64,000 bases of DNA from Streptomyces lydicus (GTDB taxonomy: Bacteria > Actinomycetota > Actinomycetes > Streptomycetales > Streptomycetaceae), in NCBI RefSeq assembly GCF_004125265.1, contig NZ_RDTE01000003.1, positions 4,092,001-4,156,000 of the forward strand. The letters run 5' to 3'. How positions within the stretch are numbered: position 1 is the first letter of the stretch; each line of letters starts with the position of its first letter. Shown here piece after piece: positions 25,240-32,946 of the stretch. The notes under the pieces are model-generated. The model was not told where the DNA came from. It worked only from the letters and a program-made list of their open reading frames with translations, and did not search any database. A program made the translations under genes and the position numbers.

Positions 25240-26654
25240 GCGTCGTGTCCTTGGTCAGTATCGGCAGTGGGGAAGGTGGCCTTCTGCTCGGAGCGGGCGC
25301 GCTGGGTGCCGCGGGACCAGGCGGCGACGACGCTCGCCCGGCCCGGCTCGGCGTTGGCCGGGCGTCGAACGGGAGCGGAAGCAGCGGCCCGGCGGTGGCG
25401 CACCGTCAGTCCGCTGGCGGTCGTGCGCACAGTCCGGTCGGGCTCCTCGGCCGCAGCAGGGACAGGAGCCAGTGCGGGTTGCGGGGTCACCGAAACCGGG
25501 GCGAGCGAGGGGGGCCGACCGTCCGGGACGGGGGCAAGACCAGCTTGCGGTGCATCTTGCATCGGCTGCGTGTACGTCGGTGACGCCTGCGGCACCGTGG
25601 TGAGGAGGTCTTGCGGGAGAGTGAGGAGCGCCCGGGTACCCAGCAGGGAGTTGGGTGCCTGTACATCGACCCGGAATCCGTAGGTGCGCGCGAGGGCGGC
25701 GGCGACCCTGAATCCGGTCTGCGGGTGGGCGCCGAGTTGCGTGATGTCGTCGGTGCGGTGTCCGGTGAGGACGTCCCGGGCGCTGTCGAGCTGCTCCGGC
25801 GTCATCTGCAAGCCGCTGTCGTCGACGAAGACGGTGACCCCGTGGTGGCCCTGCTCGAAGAACACATGCACCCTGGACTGCGGTGGTGAGAAGCGCAGCG
25901 CGTTGTCGAGCAGGAGCGCGAGGGTGTGCACCACTGGCCCGACCACGCGCGTCTTCACCGCGACGGTCAATTCCTGTGGCTGTACGCGCTGGTAGTCCTC
26001 GACATACCCCATCGACGCCCGCACCACATCGGTCAGCGTCGTCGTGGGCCAATGCCGGGTCAGCCGGCCGCCGGCCAGGATGGTCCAACCCTGAGCGACC
26101 AGCAGCATCTGCTGCACGGTGTGGTCGATACCGGTCAACGTCTCGAACGCAGCGTCGTCCTCGTGCTCACGCACGCCCTCGCTGACCTTGCGGCTGGTCT
26201 TGGCGGCCATGCCCACGAGCGCCGAAGACACGCTGCGCACCGCGGCCTCTGTGGAACGCACGGCAGTGGCACGTACACGCGCGATCTACTCCGCGCCGAT
26301 CGTCTTCGTCTGTTCGATCTCTCGGTGTGCCGCGTGCTGGATATCGCGGACCACCGCCTGGACGACGTCGGCGGCGCATTTGGTCACTGCGGTCAGCTCC
26401 TCACCGACCGAGGTTCCGGCCAGCTCCGGTGCAGTTGCTGGCACGGAAATCCGACCGCCCGCCTGGTGGATCTGGGGCAGCGTCTCGTGGACCAGCTTGT
26501 GCAGGGCACGTTCGGTCCCCTGTTGTTCGCGAGCCAGGAGGTGCGCCTGTTGCCGCGTCTTCTGCCAGCGACGGTGCGCGGCCCAGGCCGCTGCTACGGC
26601 GAGGACGGCGGTAGCGGCGAGCAGGATGATCGTGGTGATGGCAATCGCGTTCAT
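25236..26654 (-). pseudogene. cvnA: CvnA-type sensor kinase interrupted by one in-frame TAG
   Basis: Read through, this is a 472-residue protein. It has an N-terminal membrane segment (MNAIAITTIILLAATAVLAV), a helical dimer region, a histidine-kinase-type ATPase domain (LLLDNALRFSPP as N-box, FVDDSGLQMT as G1, GFRVAAALARTYG) and a Pro-rich tail. One codon at 26288-26286 is TAG, in the middle of a continuous helix; the frame is intact on both sides. As written, it yields a 122-aa membrane piece and a kinase piece of up to 341 aa from a GTG at 26261, which has no evident ribosome site. CAG to TAG is the simplest origin. The ATG overlaps the 63-aa gene's stop. Confidence 0.75.
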
Positions 26655-26845
26655 CAGACACCCGCCGCCAAGAGCACGGCGACCTCGGCTGCCGGCTCCC
26701 CCGAGTCGAGCAGCGCAGCGAAGTGGGCTGGCAAGTCGAAGCGGGGCAAGCACAGCCAGTCGATCGAGCCGTCGTCGCAGAGGGGGGCACTGGTCTGTAT
26801 GTCGTCGATCAGGCCGTACTGCTCGATACGCGGAAGGCGCTTCAT
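26654..26845 (-). CDS. 63-aa protein like the N-terminus of GH15 glucoamylase/trehalase
   Basis: The whole protein, with LPRIEQYGLIDDIQTSAPLC, then DGSIDWLCLPRFDLPAHFAALL, matches the opening ~60 residues of family-15 glycosidases (usual form: IEDYALIGDTRTAALVGRDGSIDWLC), but nothing of the catalytic barrel follows. A GGAGACC site precedes the ATG, and the stop overlaps cvnA as ATGA, so it seems to be made deliberately. It may be a recycled beta-domain used as a binding module for the sensor kinase. Alternatively a relic kept only for coupling. Confidence 0.65.
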   Translation of the reverse strand: MKRLPRIEQYGLIDDIQTSAPLCDDGSIDWLCLPRFDLPAHFAALLDSGEPAAEVAVLLAAGV

Positions 26846-26936
26846 CGTGTGGGTCTCCGTTAGCCCCGTGGATCCGGGGGTGGCGTCAGGGCCGCCGCAA
26901 CGGCCGGGAACTGTCGGTGAGGAGAGACTCCGAGGG

Positions 26937-27560
26937 TCACCGGACCGCAGGAGGCTCGATCCGAGTCGGTGTGGGGTCCGCTTCTGCTGGAGCCTCTGGA
27001 CCGGTCGCGCGACCGCCGCGAAGAACCAGCCACGTCATGGGGCCGAGAATCAGCGCGATCAAAACGGCCCCGGTGACGGTCACGTCCGGGACACCGAAAT
27101 GGCCAGAAACCAGGTAGGTGATGACGACTACGAAGACCACTCCGCACAGCCCGTTGATGTGCAGGTTCCGCCAACGCCGTCTCCACGTCGGCAGGGCCGG
27201 CCCAACACCGTCGGACTGCACTGTCGCAACAAGTTCCCGGGTCACTTCGGCGAGCCTGACCAGATACACCCTGCTCGGCATGTAGCCCTCGGGGACGCTG
27301 GCCGAGGCAAGCTGCTGCGCACGGAGCAAGGTTGGCTCGCTCGGTGCCGCCAGGACTCCGAGCCGATTGACGTGGCCACGCAGACGCCGCGCGAGGTCCT
27401 CCACGTCGGCCGCACTCTCCGGCAGCGGCGAGTCCTCGTCCAGCACGAGCGCCACCGTCTCGGCTGCGGCCACCGCCTGATTCCGCCGCACCCTCTGCTC
27501 CACGTCGATGTGGTCCCGCCCGTCGCAAGCTTCCCGACGGAGGCCCAGCGAGAGACGCAT
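26937..27560 (-). CDS. DUF6415-like protein with two C-terminal membrane segments
   Basis: 207 aa from the ATG at 27560, preceded by AAAAGGAG. The first ~100 residues (TVALVLDEDSPLPESAADVE, then LARRLRGHVNRLG) resemble DUF6415 proteins that accompany Streptomyces natural-product loci. The C-terminal part has two hydrophobic helices (INGLCGVVFVVVITYLVSG and VTGAVLIALILGPMTWLVL) and a short tail. It heads the conservon operon, 91 bp before the GH15-like gene. Function unknown; possibly a membrane partner of the sensor. Confidence 0.65.
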   Translation of the reverse strand: MRLSLGLRREACDGRDHIDVEQRVRRNQAVAAAETVALVLDEDSPLPESAADVEDLARRLRGHVNRLGVLAAPSEPTLLRAQQLASASVPEGYMPSRVYLVRLAEVTRELVATVQSDGVGPALPTWRRRWRNLHINGLCGVVFVVVITYLVSGHFGVPDVTVTGAVLIALILGPMTWLVLRGGRATGPEAPAEADPTPTRIEPPAVR

Positions 27561-27749
27561 AACGCAACTCCTTTTCGATTCAAGCCAAGTTGAGTGAAGA
27601 GCGCCGTGTAGCGCTGACGGCGGACGTGCAAAGTGAGTCATTCGGCCGCTACGTTGAGCGAACCGTGAATCCCTGCCGAGGGATATGCCTGCGCTGCCAC
27701 CAAGGCCGTCAAAGGCGTCAAAGATCATCTTGGAACCGAGGGGCAGCCC
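27561..27749. promoter_or_regulatory. Divergent promoter region
   Basis: 189 bp between the leftward conservon operon and the rightward HTH-TPR regulator gene. Promoters for both must lie here. No clear -10/-35 pair or operator stands out by eye. Confidence 0.45.
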
Positions 27750-29138
27750 ATGGCCCGTGAGCGAAACGTCGCCCTCGCCGCACTCCTGCACGAAGCAAGC
27801 TGGTCCCAGCCCCAAGCTGCCGCCGCTGTCGCCCGCGTTGCCGCCGAGAGCGGTGCGCGCGAGTTGGAGGCCATCTCCCGCTCGCACATCGCCATGTGGG
27901 TCCAGGGCACGCGCCCGAGCGGAAGAGCTCCCCATATCCTGCGCGAGACGCTGTCCCGCAGACTGGGCCGCCGCCTCACCCTGGCCGACCTTGGGCTGGA
28001 GGGAGAGCCGACAGTCCCGAGCGGCAGCGGTACCGACTGGAGCATCGACCCCCTGACCGTGCTGGCCGAGCTGGGAAGCAACGACCTCGATATGCACCGA
28101 CGCAAGCTGCTGGCGACCGCCTCGTACTCGGCCGCTGGCCTCGCCTTGCCCACTGCCTCCTGGTGGGCAGCCGCCCCGGCCGCAGCGGCCAAGCGCCCAG
28201 CGACCTCCTCCCGACTGGTAGCTCAGGGCGACATCGACGACGTTCGGGGCTTGACGACCTTCTACTCCGCGCGCGACCAGCAGCGTGGCGGAGCCTCTGG
28301 GCGCTCGGCCCTGGCCGGCCACCTTCGTGACGAAGCGGTACCCCTGCTCAGCAGCAGGTTTCGTACGGAGCAGCACCGCCGTGACACGTACTCTGCCGTG
28401 GCCGAGATGACCTACCTCGCGGGATGGATGGCCTTCGACGCCTCCGAGCACCGCACCGCCCAGCGCTACCTCACTCTTGCCGCCCGCATCGCGGCCGAAG
28501 CCGACGACGGACCGCTCAGCGGCCACATCCTGCGCGCCCTCGCACACCAAGCCGTGGACCTCGGGCACCCACGCAGGGCACTCGCGCTGGCCGACGCCTC
28601 CATGTCCCGCGACCGCTACGGTCAGGCCAGCGACCGCGAGAAGGCACTGCTGGGGATCGTCCACGCCCGAGCCCTCGCCGCCGACGGAGACCGCGCCGGA
28701 ACCCTCGCAGCCATTAGCCGCGCAGAGCGCGACCTCTCCCGCGCCGACAACAGTGACGCCCCTGGGCGCGTCGACTTCTTCCAGGAAGCCTCCCTTGCCC
28801 ATGAGACCGCCTGCGCCCTCCGCGACATGGGGCAGCCCCTCGACGCGGAGATCCACTTTCAGCGCAGCGTCGCCACCCGCCGCCGGCAGCAATACGCCCG
28901 CACCCACAGCGTGACCCTTGGCTACCTCGGCGCCGTCCAGGTCCAGCAGGGACGCCTCGCCGAGGCATGCGCTACCTGGAATCGGGCTCTCGACGCCATG
29001 ACCGGCGTACAGTCCGGCCGTGCCCGCGACGTCATCGTCCGGATGCAAAGCGATCTCTCGCCGGTTCGTCAACGAGGGGGTCGCCACGTCGCTGAGCTGG
29101 ATTGCCGGGCACGGGACATGTTGCGGGCCATAGGCTGA
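27750..29138 (+). CDS. HTH-TPR regulator (NsdA/BldD-partner type)
   Basis: 462 aa, start with GAGGGG upstream. Residues ~5-85 form a divergent helix-turn-helix (LAALLHEASWSQPQAAAAVARVAA, then SRSHIAMWVQGTRPSGRAPHILRE). A Tat-like or hydrophobic linker (RRKLLATASYSAAGLALP) is followed by about eight TPR-like helical pairs to residue ~440. Such proteins in Streptomyces sense intracellular partners and control development and antibiotic production. It faces the conservon operon across a shared promoter region and is the likely regulator of it or of the TrmO-like gene downstream. Confidence 0.8.
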   Translation: MARERNVALAALLHEASWSQPQAAAAVARVAAESGARELEAISRSHIAMWVQGTRPSGRAPHILRETLSRRLGRRLTLADLGLEGEPTVPSGSGTDWSIDPLTVLAELGSNDLDMHRRKLLATASYSAAGLALPTASWWAAAPAAAAKRPATSSRLVAQGDIDDVRGLTTFYSARDQQRGGASGRSALAGHLRDEAVPLLSSRFRTEQHRRDTYSAVAEMTYLAGWMAFDASEHRTAQRYLTLAARIAAEADDGPLSGHILRALAHQAVDLGHPRRALALADASMSRDRYGQASDREKALLGIVHARALAADGDRAGTLAAISRAERDLSRADNSDAPGRVDFFQEASLAHETACALRDMGQPLDAEIHFQRSVATRRRQQYARTHSVTLGYLGAVQVQQGRLAEACATWNRALDAMTGVQSGRARDVIVRMQSDLSPVRQRGGRHVAELDCRARDMLRAIG

Positions 29139-29207
29139 CCGCGAAGCAGTTCCGCGGCACAGTCCGGCTGCCGAACACGCAACTCCGAGGGAGAGGAACG
29201 AGCGCCG

Positions 29208-29696
29208 ATGACGACGTACGAGGTCGAATCGATCGCAACGGTCGTCGGGGGCCACACCCGCGTTCTGGACGACTACCAGGGCGGAGTCGAATCGATCATC
29301 CGTCTGAACGACGTGTTCCCCCTCGAAACACTCCAGGGAATCGAGGAGTTCTCCCACCTGACGGTGACGTGGCGTTTTCACCTGGCCCGCCCCGAAGACG
29401 TCCAGCTTCACGCGCGTAGCCCCCGGGGAAACCCAAAGTGGCCGGTGACCGGTACGTTCGTCCACCGCAACCACCGGAGGCCCAACCAACTGGCAATCAG
29501 TTACCCGCGCTTGCTCAGGGTGGAGTGCCGGGACCTCGTGGTCACCGATCTCGACGCTGTAGACGGAACGCCCGTGCTCGACCTCGCACCGTACTTCGAG
29601 CAGATGGGACCCCGTGGGGCTGTACGCCAGCCTTCCTGGCCGAGCGAAATGCTCGACCCCTGCTACTGGACGGACGCGGCCGATCGATCCGTGTAA
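29208..29696 (+). CDS. TrmO/TsaA-like (UPF0066) protein
   Basis: 162 aa. It follows the UPF0066/TrmO pattern: LQGIEEFSHLTVTWRFH, then RSPRGNPKWPVTGTFVHR, RRPNQLAISYPRLLRV and VDGTPVLDLAPYF. TrmO uses S-adenosylmethionine to N6-methylate t6A37 in tRNA; stand-alone relatives act in other contexts. Some signature residues differ (RPNQLAIS for RPNPIGLS), so the substrate may not be tRNA. It lies 69 bp after the HTH-TPR regulator with GGGAGAGG before the ATG, probably in the same transcript. Confidence 0.75.
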   Translation: MTTYEVESIATVVGGHTRVLDDYQGGVESIIRLNDVFPLETLQGIEEFSHLTVTWRFHLARPEDVQLHARSPRGNPKWPVTGTFVHRNHRRPNQLAISYPRLLRVECRDLVVTDLDAVDGTPVLDLAPYFEQMGPRGAVRQPSWPSEMLDPCYWTDAADRSV

Positions 29697-29699
29697 GCG

Positions 29700-30242
29700 C
29701 CAATTTCCACAGCGGGGCACTTCCGACTCAGCCGTTACCGCCGTCCACTCGGAGGGGTGTCCCGAACTGCTGGCCTCGCTCTCGGCACGGCCGTCCGCCT
29801 CCGGGCGAACGGGTACCTCCGCCCATACGACTTTCCCAGGCATCCTGTGGGCGGGGTAGCACCCCCATCGCCGGCTCATCGCGGCGACAATGGAGAGTCC
29901 TCGTCCGCTGGCGGCTTCGAGGCCGACCTGCTTCACGACGGGCGCAGCGGTGTCCCGGTCCCAGACCGACACCCGGACGACGTCGTTGATGATCTCAAGC
30001 GCGATCTCGAAGGTCTGGAGTGTGTCCCGCTGAGCATCAGAGGGCTCCTGCTGGTCCCCCTTCTTGGGATGCCGTACGGCGTTGGTGGTCAGCTCCGACA
30101 CCAAGAGCCTGATGGTCTCGATGCTGTCCGGGTCCACACCCCAGCGGGAGAGAACGTCGGTGGTGTGAAGCCTGGCCATCCTGACGGCGTTAGGGGTGCC
30201 GGCCAGCAGGAGCCTGTCTCGCGGGGGTGGTGCCTGGGACAC
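29700..30242 (-). CDS. Anti-sigma-type histidine-kinase-like ATPase without a nearby stop
   Basis: From the GTG at 30242 the frame encodes a HATPase_c domain of the RsbW class: PNAVRMARLHTTDVLSRWGV, IRLLVSELTTNAVRH (N-box), VSVWDRD (G1) and GLEAASGRGLSIVAAMSRRW (G2). The domain ends near 29760 (KVVWAEV), but no stop codon follows. The frame stays open for another ~930 codons, antisense to the TrmO-like and HTH-TPR genes, and merges in frame with the DUF6415-like gene ending at 26937. The coordinates here mark only the domain. The natural stop was probably lost in a rearrangement. Confidence 0.6.
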
Positions 30243-30529
30243 GGTGTGCCTCCCGAGTGGGGAGAGGAGCGCGGGGTGCGGTCGCTGGCTCTCGCTCGAT
30301 TCGTGTTGGGCCGCCTGAACCCCGACTCGACGTTCAGGGGGTAGGCAGGTGGAGTGCCGGGGTCGTGCCATACCCGAGCGCGAATTGCGTAGGCCGGCTG
30401 TCGTCGGCTGCCCGGTTGTTCCGGGTCGGGCACGACCACAAGAGAACCGCGACAGCGAGGGGATATGAAGGATGCAGTAAGGGTGGCTTCAGACGTGCGA
30501 GTTGGCGCAGTTGGCCGGAGGTTGTACGC

Positions 30530-31342
30530 ATGGCAGGCAGTACAAAGCAGGGGAAGCAATCGGTCCTTCGGGCTGGCAGGTTCGCGGGCCGCCGCATCGT
30601 GGTGACGGGCGGCTCCAGGGGCCTGGGGGAAGCAGTGGTCCGCCTACTGCTGGCCGAAGGGGCCCGGGTCGCCACCTGCGCACGCACGTCGGAGTCCTTG
30701 GACGGGCTACGTCGTTCGCTCGGTGCCGGCGACGAGCTGTTCACCCAGCCGCTGGATGTCGCCGCGCCGGAGCTGCTGGAGCGGTTCGTGGACTCGGCCG
30801 CTGCTTCGTTCGGTGGTCTTGATGGCGCGGTGGCCTGCGCGGGAGGTGCACGTGGCCGGGGCATCACCGACGCCACGGCCGAGGACTGGGCGACGACCTG
30901 GGCCTTGAATGCCGGCCACTTTGCTCGGCTGACCGCGAGCGCCACCGGTCATCTCCGGGCGTCGGAGGGCGGGTCGATCGTGGTCGTGTCCTCGATCTCC
31001 GGCTGGAAGCCCGGTCCGCAGGCGCAGTACGGGGCGAGCAAGGCCGCGCAGCTCCACATGGTGTCCTCGCTGGCACGCGAACTGGGACCGCTTGGGATCC
31101 GCGTGAACGCCGTGAGCCCGGGCTCCATGTTGATCCCGGGAAAGCGGTGGGACCGACTGAGGCAGGAGGACCCTGCCGCCTTCCAGCGGTTCGCTGCTGA
31201 GTTCCCGGGGCGCGAGCTGGTCCGTCCCGACGAGGTCGCGGACGCGATCGCCTTCTTGCTCTCCGACCAGGCCCGAGGTGTGACCGGGGTCAATCTTCCC
31301 GTGGACAGGGGACAAAACGCGCCGACGCCACGGGGCTACTGA
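30530..31342 (+). CDS. Short-chain dehydrogenase/reductase
   Basis: 270 aa from the ATG at 30530 (GGAGG nine bases upstream). Classical SDR: cofactor motif TGGSRGLGE (about residues 25-33), an NNAG-position variant ACAGGA, catalytic Ser in VVVSSISG, YGASK with the catalytic Tyr and Lys, and RVNAVSPGSM. The loop after the second strand (CARTSESLDGL) suggests NADP(H). It ends 8 bp before a convergent regulator gene. It may serve one of the neighbouring pathways, but it is not in an operon with either. Confidence 0.85.
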   Translation: MAGSTKQGKQSVLRAGRFAGRRIVVTGGSRGLGEAVVRLLLAEGARVATCARTSESLDGLRRSLGAGDELFTQPLDVAAPELLERFVDSAAASFGGLDGAVACAGGARGRGITDATAEDWATTWALNAGHFARLTASATGHLRASEGGSIVVVSSISGWKPGPQAQYGASKAAQLHMVSSLARELGPLGIRVNAVSPGSMLIPGKRWDRLRQEDPAAFQRFAAEFPGRELVRPDEVADAIAFLLSDQARGVTGVNLPVDRGQNAPTPRGY

Positions 31343-31350
31343 GGACCCGC

Positions 31351-32739
31351 TCAGGCTGCGGATACTCCGAGTATCGGGCGGGCCTTGCGCTCGAAGTCGC
31401 GGACGATCGCTTCGTGCCGGCGGAGGGTGAGGCGAGTGCGGAAGTCGCGCAGGGCCTGTACGGAGCGTTCGCTGTGCACTCCGCTGAGCAGGCCCAAGGC
31501 GCTGCTGGCCGTGCCGACCGCTTCGTCCAGCCGGTCCTGCTGGAGTAGTGCGGTCGCCAGCACCGAGCTGCTGATCGCTTGCCGACGGCGTCGATCGCTG
31601 TTGGCCTCGACCGAGGCCGCCGCGAGGCGCTCGGCTTCGGACGCCTCCCCGAGATCGCGGTGGACGAGGGCGGCCTCAGCGTTCAGATAGTGGTGGTCGA
31701 GATAACGGACCCAGAGGGACTCCTCGGCGGGACCGTGGCTGTGCTCCAGGGCAGCACCCGCAGCGACGAGCGAGGCCGTCGCCTGCCGGGAATCATCGAG
31801 CATGGCGTATCCGCGGGCAGCCATGGCGTGCAGTCGCATGAGACCGAGAGGACTGCCCGCGGACTTGGCGGTCGCGATGCCCACGCGGGCCAGGGCGACC
31901 CCTTCGGCCGGATTGCCGAGGCTGGTCGCGAGATGGGACATTCCGGCGAGAATCTGTCCGCCGAGGACCCGGTCACCGCCCTCGGCACACAGTCGGAGTC
32001 CTTGGATCATGTAACGCTCGGCGAGGCCGTATTCGGCGGTGTCGTACGAGCACCAGCCCGCCATGGCGGCCAGTTTCGCGGCGTAGACGTAGAGGCTGCG
32101 GCGCTGATGCGCAGGCAGGTTCCACTGCTGGAGCATGGGGGCGAGCTGGGTGCTGAGGTAGCCGACGATGCTCGGGCGGACGTTTCCACCGCCGAAGCGG
32201 TTGTCCATCAGGTCGAACATAGCGGTCATCGCTTCGACTTGCTCGACGGGGCCGCCTCCTGCCACAGAGGCAAGGTGTGGCGCCTGCTCGTCCTCAAGGA
32301 GCCACAGGAGCCACTGTCGTTGTGGGTCCATGAGAGCGCTCGCGACGAACGGGACAGCCCCGAGCAGGCTGCGTCGCGAGATGTCCGTGGAGCCCAGCTC
32401 CGCGAGCGTGTGCAAGCTCTCACCCACGTCTTCACAGTACGTCAGCGCACGGGCAACCACGGGCCGCAGAGCCTGCGGAAATCCGAGGTCGGTGGGCGAG
32501 ACGGACCGGCCCAAGAAGCCTCCGATGGCCTCGGCGATGAACTGAGGGGACTTGCCCTTGGGAATCATTCCTTGCACCCAGCGTGTGATCGACGCCTTGT
32601 CGTAGCGCGTGATCTCGCCCTGCAGGGCGCCCAGTTCATTGACTCGCCGCGCCAGAGCCGCGTTCGAGCATCCCGCTTCCTTGATCAGGGCGGCAAGGGC
32701 CGTGTTGCCCCCTCCAGCCCCCGTAGCACCGCCAGCCAT
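31351..32739 (-). CDS. HTH-TPR regulator (NsdA-like)
   Basis: 462 aa. The N-terminal HTH (NTALAALIKEAGCSNAALARRVNELG, then YDKASITRWVQGMIPKGKSPQFIAEAIG) is the standard form of the Streptomyces NsdA-type regulators. A hydrophobic linker (RRSLLGAVPFVASALM) and TPR-like repeats through residue ~440 follow (for example QILAGMSHLATSLGNPAEGVALA). It is the same length and architecture as the protein at 27750 but clearly diverged from it. It is divergent from the radical SAM operon at 32947, so it is the best candidate regulator of that operon. Confidence 0.85.
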   Translation of the reverse strand: MAGGATGAGGGNTALAALIKEAGCSNAALARRVNELGALQGEITRYDKASITRWVQGMIPKGKSPQFIAEAIGGFLGRSVSPTDLGFPQALRPVVARALTYCEDVGESLHTLAELGSTDISRRSLLGAVPFVASALMDPQRQWLLWLLEDEQAPHLASVAGGGPVEQVEAMTAMFDLMDNRFGGGNVRPSIVGYLSTQLAPMLQQWNLPAHQRRSLYVYAAKLAAMAGWCSYDTAEYGLAERYMIQGLRLCAEGGDRVLGGQILAGMSHLATSLGNPAEGVALARVGIATAKSAGSPLGLMRLHAMAARGYAMLDDSRQATASLVAAGAALEHSHGPAEESLWVRYLDHHYLNAEAALVHRDLGEASEAERLAAASVEANSDRRRRQAISSSVLATALLQQDRLDEAVGTASSALGLLSGVHSERSVQALRDFRTRLTLRRHEAIVRDFERKARPILGVSAA

Positions 32740-32946
32740 GCGTAGATGATGCCCCGCCGATCACCCTGTGTCCCAGTCTTCGGACACTCAGGTATGGAAG
32801 AGCAACGCTCGTACAACCGAACAACCCCCTCGCCCCCTCCTCCCGCGTCGCCGGAGCCATGAAACTGGTAGCGCTGCGGGCGCTCGGCCTTCCGGCGCGG
32901 ACACCGCTGGAGCGCCATCGACGCCCCCGGCTCCGGAGGGAGAAAC
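32740..32946. promoter_or_regulatory. Divergent control region of the 32.9 kb operon
   Basis: 207 bp between the NsdA-like regulator and the radical SAM gene. It contains the inverted repeat GTGTCC...GGACAC at about 32768-32788, a candidate operator, and ends with a strong GGAGGGAGAAAC ribosome site. Confidence 0.5.

Noticed and set aside
24476..26654. Ordinary two-component system
   Set aside because: No response regulator is present; roadblock, DUF742, GTPase and P450 genes identify a conservon.
26937..30371. Single 1144-codon minus-strand gene
   Set aside because: Its centre is antisense to the HTH-TPR and TrmO-like genes and shows no protein-like character; only the two ends match families.
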